Positions 43,315 through 48,572 of a stretch of DNA of 48,572 nucleotides are shown here, piece by piece. Numbering within the stretch: position 1 is the first letter of the stretch; each line of letters begins with the position of its first letter. Under the pieces are notes generated by a model that saw only the letters and a program-made list of their open reading frames with translations, was not told the origin of the DNA and did not search any database. The stretch comes from Blastococcus sp. CT_GayMR19 (lineage in GTDB: Bacteria; Actinomycetota; Actinomycetes; Mycobacteriales; Geodermatophilaceae): contig NZ_SPQL01000022.1 in assembly GCF_004570385.1 (NCBI RefSeq), forward strand, positions 1-48,572, given 5' to 3'. A program made the translations under genes and the position numbers.

Positions 43315-43356
43315 ACGCTCCGTCTCTGAGTTCAGGTGCACTCAGAGACGGAGCGT
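43315..43356 (+). repeat. perfect 16-base inverted repeat before tadA
   Basis: ACGCTCCGTCTCTGAG (43315-43330) pairs exactly with 43341-43356; the loop is 10 bases (TTCAGGTGCA). It lies 25 bases after the HAD stop and 15 bases before the tadA start. It may be a terminator for the upstream unit or a dispersed intergenic palindrome. Confidence 0.8.
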
Positions 43357-43371
43357 GCTGAGGAGCACCCG

Positions 43372-43842
43372 GTGACCCTCGACGTCGACGTCGACGCCGC
43401 GATGGGCCGGGCCCTGGAGCTGGCGGCCGCGGCGCAGGCGTGGGGGGACACCCCGATCGGCGCCGTCGTCCTGGGCCCGGACGGCACCGTCCTCGCGGAG
43501 GCGGCCAACGAGCGGGAGAAGCGCGGCGACCCGACCGCGCATGCCGAGGTGCTCGCCCTGCGGGCGGCGGCGCTTGTGCACGGCGACGGCTGGCGGCTGA
43601 CCGGCGCCACGCTCGTGGTGACCCTCGAGCCGTGCACGATGTGCGCCGGCGCCAGCGTGCTGGCCCGGGTCGCGCGGGTGGTCTACGGCGCCGACGACCC
43701 GAAGGCCGGCGCGGCCGGATCGCTCTGGGACGTCGTCCGCGACCGCCGGCTCAACCACCGCCCCGAGGTCGTCGCCGGGGTGCGGGCCGAGGAGTCCGCC
43801 ACGCTGCTACGTGCTTTCTTCCGGGCGCAGCGCGGCCTGTAG
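43372..43842 (+). CDS. tadA: tRNA-specific adenosine deaminase
   Basis: 156 residues from GTG 43372, chosen for GAGGAG 8 bases upstream; GTG 43336 lies in the loop of a strong hairpin and is unlikely. Cytidine/deoxycytidylate-deaminase fold: AWGDTPIGAVVLGPDG, PTAHAEVLAL (zinc His and proton-shuttle Glu), TLEPCTMCAGASV (zinc Cys pair), VVYGADDPKAGAAGSLWDVV, RLNHRPEVVAGVRAEE. It changes A34 to inosine in tRNA-Arg(ACG), which is encoded at 31234 in this window. tRNA-Ser(CGA) follows 10 bases after the stop. Confidence 0.94.
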   Translation: MTLDVDVDAAMGRALELAAAAQAWGDTPIGAVVLGPDGTVLAEAANEREKRGDPTAHAEVLALRAAALVHGDGWRLTGATLVVTLEPCTMCAGASVLARVARVVYGADDPKAGAAGSLWDVVRDRRLNHRPEVVAGVRAEESATLLRAFFRAQRGL

Positions 43843-43852
43843 TCTCTTCGGC

Positions 43853-43938
43853 GGTGGCGTGTCCGAGCGGCCGAAGGAGCACGCCTCGAAAGCGTGTGAG
43901 GGCAACCCCCTCCGTGGGTTCAAATCCCACCGCCACCG
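43853..43938 (+). tRNA. tRNA-Ser (anticodon CGA)
   Basis: 86 bases. The acceptor GGTGGCG pairs with CGCCACC, discriminator G; the anticodon loop is CTCGAAA with CGA at 43887-43889. Long variable arm, T-loop GGTTCAAAT. CCA is not encoded. It reads TCG. Confidence 0.95.
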
Positions 43939-43951
43939 CCAGCGCACATGC

Positions 43952-43988
43952 AAGGCCCCGCCGGTCCTCCCAGGACATACGGGGCCTT
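43952..43988. terminator. bidirectional terminator after tRNA-Ser
   Basis: 9-base stem AAGGCCCCG/CGGGGCCTT (43952-43960 with 43980-43988), with an inner GTCCT/AGGAC stem. The T pair and short A/T ends suit both the tRNA and the convergent gene ending at 44016. Confidence 0.75.
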
Positions 43989-44015
43989 CGTGCGTGCGGC
44001 CCGGGGGAACCGGGG

Positions 44016-44309
44016 CTACCCCTCACCGCGGATCAGCCGCAGGTGCGGACCGGTCGCGATGTCGGCGCGGGGATCGTCGACCTCGGGCAGCCCGGCCGCC
44101 CGGCGGATCCGGTTCTCCGGAACCTCGAGTGCGCGCGCCAGGAACTCGGCCAGCCCCTCGCTGATGAAGCTCTTCCCCCCGGCGCGGGCCATCCGCTCGA
44201 TCGTCTCCGGCGGGACGACCCACCGGGACACCCGCGAGGCCTCCTCCGGAGCCCGGGCGAGCTCCCACAGGCGGCGTCGCACCAGCTCCTGCAGGTCCTT
44301 GTCTGCCAT
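44016..44309 (-). CDS. small conserved protein, HTH-like
   Basis: 97 residues from ATG 44309. KDLQELVRRRLWELARAPEEASRVS, VPPETIERMARAGGKSFISEGLAEFLARALEVPENRIRRAAGLPE reads as a helix-turn-helix of the Xre type (short helices around SEGLAEFLARALEVPENRI). No second domain. It may be a DNA-binding regulator or a phage-repressor-like protein. A -10-like TAGCCT (44316-44321) ends 6 bases before ATG and there is no ribosome site, so it may be leaderless. Confidence 0.62.
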   Translation of the reverse strand: MADKDLQELVRRRLWELARAPEEASRVSRWVVPPETIERMARAGGKSFISEGLAEFLARALEVPENRIRRAAGLPEVDDPRADIATGPHLRLIRGEG

Positions 44310-44390
44310 TCGAGAAGGCTAGGCCGGGCACAGCCTTCCGGCATCTGCGCCGGTCGCGGCCCCGGTGGCGCCGCGTGGCCGCCCGGAGGG

Positions 44391-46079
44391 TCAGGCCGGG
44401 AAGTCGCTGTCGAGGAGCAGCTGGCCGTCCTGGACGAGGAACGTGAACTGGTGCAGCCCCGACTCGCGCGTGCCGTTCGTGAAGACCAGCTCCAGTGACG
44501 CCGTCGCGGTGGTCTGCCCGTCCACGGCCTGGATGTCGCTGACGCGGACGTCGGAGAACTGGCTCCAGTAGTCGACATAGGCGGCCTCGCCGATGTTGGC
44601 GCGCAGGGTCGGCCCGGTCCGGGCGTACGCGGCCCGGGGGTCGGACAGGACCTGCTGGTGGTAGTCCCCGAGGAAGGTCGTGATGCTGGCCGCCGAGAGG
44701 GGATCGGCCGGGGCCTCGGGCGTGGGCTCGGCGGACGTCTCCTGTGCCGTCGGCTGGGCGGACGGCGCCGGCTCCTCCGCCGTCGGCTCCGCGCTCGTCG
44801 ACGGGGCCGACGTCGAGGTCTGCGCGTCCGACGAGTCGACGGGGTCGTCCAGCGAGACGACCCAGAAGGCGATCAGCCCGGCGAACACGACCGCGACCAG
44901 CGCGACGAGCAGCCAGAGCGCGCGCCCGCGCCGTCGTCCCGGCGTCCGGGGGGCGGGCGGCGGGGGAGCCCGGTCCGGTACCGGTGCTGCCGCGCCCGCG
45001 ACGGGCGCCACGGCGGCCGGACCCGAGCCGTCGGACGACGACGGTGCGGGGCCGGTGAGCGTCGGTGCCGGACGGGAGAGTGGCGGGGGCGGAGTGGGCG
45101 CCGCGGGCTCGACGGGCGGCGGGGTCGCGTCGTCCGCCGTGCCGCCGGCCGGGAACGCGGTGGTCCGGTTCCGGCCCTGCTCCGACGAGCCCAGGTCGGT
45201 GCGCGCCAGCAGCACGGTCGTGGTGTCCCCGAAGCGGCCGGCCGCGAGCTTCGCGAGCTCGTCACGGATCTCGGGCATGGCGGGGCGGTCGGCGGGCTCG
45301 GCGGCGAGCATCCGCAGCAACGGCTTCGTCAGCGACCCGGCCCGCCGGGGTGGCGTGATCTGCCCGCCGGCCACCCGGTGCAGCATGCCGAGCGCGTTGT
45401 CCTCCATGCCGAACGGCGGCTGCCCCTCGATGCAGGTGTAGAGCGTCGCCCCCAGGGAGAAGACGTCGCTCGCCTCGGTCATCTCGCGTCCCTGGGCGAC
45501 CTCGGGGGCCAGGAAGGCCGGCGTCCCGGTGATCTGCCCGGTCTGGGTCAGCGTGATGTCGCCGGCTGCGTGCGAGATGCCGAAGTCGGTGATCTTGACC
45601 AGGCCCTCGATCCGGCCCCCCTGGCCGATGAGGATGTTGGCCGGCTTCACGTCCCGGTGCACGATCCCCGCGGCGTGCGTCGCGGCCAGGGCGTCGGCCA
45701 CCTGGGCCCCGATCTGGGCCACCTGGTCGACCCGCAGGACGCCGTCCTCGGTGAGCACGGTCGCCAGGCTGCGCGACGGCAGGTACTCCATGACCAGCCA
45801 CGGCTGCCCCGACTCCAGGGCGACGTCGTAGACCGAGATCGCGTGCGGATGGCTCAGCCGGGCTGCGATCCGGCCCTCCCGCAGCGCTCGCTGCCGCTGC
45901 TGGTCGGCCTCGGCGGCCGCCACTCCCTGCGGCGAGAGCACCTGCTTGATCGCGACCTCGCGGCCGAGCAGCTCGTCGCGCGCCAGCCACACCGTGCCCA
46001 TCCCGCCGCCGCCGAGCTGCGACTTCAACCGGTACCGCCCCGCGACGAGGCGGCCGGGGGTCGTGACGGGTCGGGTCAT
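44391..46079 (-). CDS. transmembrane serine/threonine protein kinase
   Basis: 562 residues. Kinase domain (about 12-275): glycine loop LGGGGMGTVWLA, VAIKQV (ATP Lys), GIVHRDVKPANIL (catalytic loop), KITDFGIS (metal Asp), GTPAFLAPEVAQGREMTEASDVFSLG. Then a long Pro/Ala linker, one membrane segment (about 390-410, LWLLVALVAVVFAGLIAFWVV), a Thr/Ser/Pro stalk and a ~100-residue external domain (ITTFLGDYHQQVLSDPRAAYARTG, VRVSDIQAVDGQTTATASLEL) of NTF2/DUF4878-like look instead of PASTA repeats. It is a Hanks-type membrane sensor kinase of the PknB class. It follows the small gene at 46101 on the same strand with a 21-base gap. Confidence 0.92.
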   Translation of the reverse strand: MTRPVTTPGRLVAGRYRLKSQLGGGGMGTVWLARDELLGREVAIKQVLSPQGVAAAEADQQRQRALREGRIAARLSHPHAISVYDVALESGQPWLVMEYLPSRSLATVLTEDGVLRVDQVAQIGAQVADALAATHAAGIVHRDVKPANILIGQGGRIEGLVKITDFGISHAAGDITLTQTGQITGTPAFLAPEVAQGREMTEASDVFSLGATLYTCIEGQPPFGMEDNALGMLHRVAGGQITPPRRAGSLTKPLLRMLAAEPADRPAMPEIRDELAKLAAGRFGDTTTVLLARTDLGSSEQGRNRTTAFPAGGTADDATPPPVEPAAPTPPPPLSRPAPTLTGPAPSSSDGSGPAAVAPVAGAAAPVPDRAPPPPAPRTPGRRRGRALWLLVALVAVVFAGLIAFWVVSLDDPVDSSDAQTSTSAPSTSAEPTAEEPAPSAQPTAQETSAEPTPEAPADPLSAASITTFLGDYHQQVLSDPRAAYARTGPTLRANIGEAAYVDYWSQFSDVRVSDIQAVDGQTTATASLELVFTNGTRESGLHQFTFLVQDGQLLLDSDFPA

Positions 46080-46100
46080 GGGGAAACGGTGGGCGGCGGC

Positions 46101-46448
46101 TCAGACGCCGGAGGGGACCCCGAAGCGGCGCACGTACTCCTCCTGGGCGCCGGCCGGCAGGGCGTCGTAGAGGCTCGTGAGCTCGGAGTGCACGTCGGGG
46201 TCGAGGTCGTCGAAGATCTGCTTCCAGCTCGGCGCCTCGTCGTAGCTCCGGGTCAGCAGCAGCTCCCACGCCTGCGACTGGCGGTCCCGCTTGCCGCGCT
46301 CGGCCACGAAGTCGGAGAGGTAGGTGTCCTTGGCGGCCGCCTTCTCCGCTGCGGTCGCACCCGGAGGCAGCTCCGCGGGGTCCCCGCCCTTGAGGACGCC
46401 GACGATGGCCTCGACCACTTCCGGCCGCACCTCGCTCGGTTCGCTCAT
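46101..46448 (-). CDS. conserved hypothetical protein
   Basis: 115 residues from ATG 46448, with GGAGG 7 bases upstream; the frame stays open to 46637 but that part is not coding in character. Mostly helical and acidic: RPEVVEAIVGVLKGGDPAELPPG, KDTYLSDFVAERGKRDRQSQAWELLLTRSYDEAPSWKQIFDDLDPDVHSELTSLYDAL is its core pattern. No family recognised. It sits 21 bases upstream of the kinase gene and is probably co-transcribed, so it could be a substrate or partner; that is inferred from position. Confidence 0.7.
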   Translation of the reverse strand: MSEPSEVRPEVVEAIVGVLKGGDPAELPPGATAAEKAAAKDTYLSDFVAERGKRDRQSQAWELLLTRSYDEAPSWKQIFDDLDPDVHSELTSLYDALPAGAQEEYVRRFGVPSGV

Positions 46449-46638
46449 GTCCTGCCTCCTCTCGGTCCCCCGTGTTCGGGGCGTTCCCCGGCGGCCGGAA
46501 GACCAACCGCCTGCGGTGCAGGATGCCGCACGAGCGTCTCCGGTGCGCCCCCGGGAGACATGCCGTTGCCGATGCGACGCATTCGCCGACCGTGGCGCCG
46601 GGTCTCCGCCGGCCGCCCGGTAGCATCGCCGGTGCACT

Positions 46639-46723
46639 GGAGGATTCGCCTAGTGGCCTATGGCGCTCGCTTGGAAAGCGGGTTGGGGGCAACCCCTCGG
46701 GAGTTCGAATCTCCCATCCTCCG
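46639..46723 (+). tRNA. tRNA-Ser (anticodon GGA)
   Basis: 85 bases. The acceptor GGAGGAT pairs with ATCCTCC, discriminator G; the anticodon loop is TTGGAAA with GGA at 46673-46675. Long variable arm (GGGGGCAACCCC region), T-loop AGTTCGAAT. CCA is not encoded. It reads TCC/TCT. Confidence 0.95.
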
Positions 46724-46762
46724 CACACAGAGCTCCGCCCACGGCGGTCGGCACGAGCAGGC

Positions 46763-46800
46763 CCTCGGCCGGCGCGCCGTGCGCCGGCCCATCGCCGAGG
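46763..46800 (+). terminator. hairpin after tRNA-Ser (GGA)
   Basis: The core CCGGCGC/GCGCCGG (46769-46775 with 46781-46787) is extended by an outer CCTCGG/CCGAGG pair (46763-46768 with 46795-46800), 40 bases after the tRNA. The rest of the gap up to 46979 shows no gene. Confidence 0.55.
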
Positions 46801-46979
46801 ATCGGCGTAACGGCCCGCGCCCGTGATCGTGGGCCGGCGGCGGGGCGATCAGCCCGCGGCGCTCCGGGTCAGGAGCGCGGCGGGAGAGGCGCGGGCGCGG
46901 CGCGGGCCGGGCCTCAGGACTCGGAGCGGAACGGGCGTCGTCGTCGGAGCGCTGGTGGATTCCTCTACAGTGGACGCCA

Positions 46980-47066
46980 GACCCCTCGTGTGGCGTCATC
47001 CTGTGAACCTCCCCAGGGCCGGAAGGCAGCAAGGATAAGCGGGCTCTGGCGGGTGCGCGGGGGGTC
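46980..47066 (+). ncRNA. ffs: small signal recognition particle RNA (4.5S type)
   Basis: Ends GACCCCTCGTG / CGCGGGGGGTC pair to close a single long hairpin. The universally conserved tip is present: CCAGGGCCGGAAGGCAGCAAGG (shown across 47014-47035; the GGAA tetraloop and the AGCA/AAGG bulges bind Ffh). About 87 bases, the short bacterial form without Alu domain. It targets membrane and secreted proteins co-translationally. A CTTT run and a second hairpin follow. The exact ends are my estimate. Confidence 0.92.
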
Positions 47067-47081
47067 CTTTCTATGCCCATC

Positions 47082-47099
47082 GCGGCCCTACCGGGCCGC
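47082..47099 (+). terminator. hairpin after SRP RNA
   Basis: Perfect 7-base stem GCGGCCC/GGGCCGC (47082-47088 with 47093-47099) and a 4-base loop, 15 bases after the RNA end and its short T run. Confidence 0.55.
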
Positions 47100-47158
47100 A
47101 CCGCGGCCAGGTGCCGTCCCCTGCCCTGCGGAGCCGCTGCCCGTGTCCCGGTCGGGAA

Positions 47159-47241
47159 CCCTCCGGGCTCCGCGACCGGTCCACACCTGCCGGTTGGTCA
47201 CCTCGCCCTCCGGGCTCCGCGACCGCTCCACACCTGCCGGT
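47159..47241 (+). repeat. 36-base direct repeat upstream of dnaX
   Basis: The units at 47159-47194 and 47206-47241 differ at one base (GGTCC/GCTCC) and are 11 bases apart. Each ends with CCACACCTGCCGGT. They lie 45-127 bases before the dnaX start, where regulatory sites would be expected. Only two copies, so not a CRISPR. Confidence 0.8.
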
Positions 47242-47285
47242 CGTGTGCGCGCCGCGGTGTCGGTGCAGGCACGTAACCTGCCCAC

Positions 47286-48572
47286 GTGGCTCTGGCGCTC
47301 TACCGCAAGTACCGCCCAGCGACCTTCGCCGAGGTGGTCGGTCAGGAGCACGTCACCGGCCCGCTGGTGAACGCCGTGGACGGCGGCCGGATCAACCACG
47401 CCTACCTCTTCAGTGGCCCGCGCGGCTGCGGCAAGACGTCCTCGGCACGGATCCTGGCCCGGTCGCTGAACTGCGAGCAGGGGCCGACGTCGCAGCCGTG
47501 CGGCGACTGCAACTCCTGCGTGGCGCTCGCGCCCGACGGCCCCGGCTCGCTCGACGTCATCGAGATCGACGCCGCCAGCCACGGCGGCGTCGACGACGCC
47601 CGTGACCTGCGCGAACGCGCGTTCTTCGCCCCGGTGAACAGCCGTTACAAGGTCTACATCGTCGACGAGGCCCACATGGTCACCACGCAGGGCTTCAACG
47701 CCCTGCTCAAGGTGGTCGAGGAGCCGCCGGAGTTCCTGGTCTTCATCTTCGCCACCACCGAGCCGGAGAAGGTGCTGCCCACCATCCGGTCGCGCACCCA
47801 CCACTACCCGTTCCGGCTCGTGCCGCCGACGACGCTGCGCGGCCTGCTCGAGAAGACCTGCGAGGCCGAGGGCGTCACCGTCGAGCCCACCGTCTTCCCG
47901 CTCGTGGTGCGGGCCGGCGGGGGCTCGGTGCGCGACTCGCTGTCGATCCTCGACCAGCTCCTCGCCGGGGCCGGGCCGGAAGGGGTCACGTACAAGGGCG
48001 CGGTCGGCCTGCTCGGCGTCACCGACGACGCGCTGCTCGACGAGACCATCGACGCGCTGGCCGCGCACGACGCCCCCGCCGTGTTCCGCGCGGTCGACCG
48101 GGTGGTCGAGGCGGGGCACGACCCGCGCCGGTTCGCCACCGACCTGCTGGACCGGCTGCGCGACCTGATCGTCCTCGACGCCGTTCCGCACGCCGGCGGG
48201 AACGGCCTGCTCGACTGCCCGCCCGACCGGCTCGACCTGATGAGCCAGCAGGCGAAGGCCCTCGGGTCGGCCACGCTGAGCCGGATGGCCGACACCGTGC
48301 ACGACGGCCTCACCGAGATGCGGGGGACGACGGCGCCGCGGCTGCTCCTGGAACTCGTCTGCGCCCGCATGCTGCTGCCCGCCACCGACGGGTCGGCGGT
48401 CGCGACCCTGCAGCGCCTCGAGCGCCTCGAGCGGCGGATGTCGATCGCGGGCGAGCACCCCGGCCGCCCGGCCGAGGCGCCCTCGTCGCCGGCCCCCCGG
48501 GAGGCGCCCTCCGCTCCGGCAGCTCCGGCCCCGGCGGCTCCCGTCGCGGCTGCTCCCGCCCCGGCGCCCGCC
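47286..48572 (+). CDS. dnaX: DNA polymerase III subunit gamma/tau (3' truncated by window end)
   Basis: 429 residues are visible from GTG 47286; the frame is open at the last base. AAA+ clamp-loader ATPase: ALYRKYRPATFAEVVGQEHV (N-terminal hallmark), Walker A SGPRGCGKTSSARIL, zinc-binding Cys in LNCEQG and CGDCNSC, Walker B KVYIVDEAHM, sensor I FIFATTEPEKVL, SVRDSLSILDQLL (sensor II region). After the collar domain it enters the Pro/Ala-rich linker of tau (from about residue 395) as the window ends. It loads the sliding clamp at replication forks. No frameshift signal can be judged because the end is missing. Confidence 0.95.
   Translation, partial: MALALYRKYRPATFAEVVGQEHVTGPLVNAVDGGRINHAYLFSGPRGCGKTSSARILARSLNCEQGPTSQPCGDCNSCVALAPDGPGSLDVIEIDAASHGGVDDARDLRERAFFAPVNSRYKVYIVDEAHMVTTQGFNALLKVVEEPPEFLVFIFATTEPEKVLPTIRSRTHHYPFRLVPPTTLRGLLEKTCEAEGVTVEPTVFPLVVRAGGGSVRDSLSILDQLLAGAGPEGVTYKGAVGLLGVTDDALLDETIDALAAHDAPAVFRAVDRVVEAGHDPRRFATDLLDRLRDLIVLDAVPHAGGNGLLDCPPDRLDLMSQQAKALGSATLSRMADTVHDGLTEMRGTTAPRLLLELVCARMLLPATDGSAVATLQRLERLERRMSIAGEHPGRPAEAPSSPAPREAPSAPAAPAPAAPVAAAPAPAPA

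Noticed and set aside
43336-43371. tadA start at GTG 43336
   Set aside because: Lies in the loop of a 16-base perfect stem and adds residues not typical of TadA; GTG 43372 has GAGGAG upstream.
44658-46826. 722-codon plus-strand frame running over the kinase and into tRNA-Ser
   Set aside because: Gly/Arg-rich shadow; it crosses a tRNA gene.
47159-47241. CRISPR-like repeat
   Set aside because: Only two units with an 11-base spacer and no cas genes in the window.

Overview
The window is very high in G+C, with GTG starts, GTGA/ATGA overlaps between genes, many G+C-rich hairpins and several start codons placed about 6-7 bases after a -10-like hexamer. Together with a tRNA-Ser / small SRP RNA / dnaX order, a tadA-associated gene, a CGNR regulator, DUF4032, DUF2630 and DUF1059 genes, this points to an actinobacterium. 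My best guess is Geodermatophilaceae (Blastococcus, Geodermatophilus or Modestobacter type); this is inferred from gene content, not from a search.

Left half (1 to about 27.5 kb): an accessory cell-surface and exopolysaccharide region. It opens with the 3' part of a PKD-domain protein that ends in a beta-propeller phytase domain. Next come a 1.8-kaa secreted protein alternating PKD domains with four copies of an unnamed ~210-residue module, and a lipoprotein phytase. Convergent to these is a membrane-anchored polysaccharide-lyase-like protein. Then follows a tight minus-strand operon: an ABC exporter and three tandem sugar-transfer-associated ATP-grasp proteins. A TupA-like ATP-grasp gene diverges from it and is followed by a secreted beta-helix protein. 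Then come a polyprenyl-phosphate glycosyl-1-phosphate transferase (the likely initiating enzyme of a repeat-unit polymer) with an Asp/Thr/Pro repeat protein upstream, and rmlB-rmlD for a dTDP-deoxysugar. A HhH-PHP protein and a DoxX protein intervene. A second, decayed copy of the transferase plus repeat-protein pair follows at 24.9-27.1 kb. I infer a system that makes, exports and may decorate a surface polymer through amide/peptide bonds formed by ATP-grasp ligases, with surface adhesins, phosphate scavenging by phytases and polymer turnover by the lyase.

Middle (27.3 to about 36.3 kb): a small membrane protein, a PAP2-diacylglycerol kinase fusion, a CGNR regulator divergent from an MFS exporter with a 30-bp dyad between them, tRNA-Ser(GCT) and tRNA-Arg(ACG), a Phd-type toxin-antitoxin pair whose operator lies between -35 and -10, two tandem DUF4032 kinase-like genes, a TetR regulator divergent from a cupin gene, and a DUF1059 gene.

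Right end (36.7-48.6 kb): mostly conserved chromosomal genes. These are an FMN alpha-hydroxy-acid oxidase, a secreted surface protein coupled to a MarR-like regulator, DUF2630, tyrA with a hotdog thioesterase, an O-methyltransferase / tadA-associated / HAD gene run, tadA, tRNA-Ser(CGA), a small HTH-like protein, a Ser/Thr kinase, a small hypothetical gene, tRNA-Ser(GGA), the small SRP RNA and the 5' part of dnaX, which runs off the end. No insertion sequence, integrase, prophage gene, rRNA or CRISPR array was seen.
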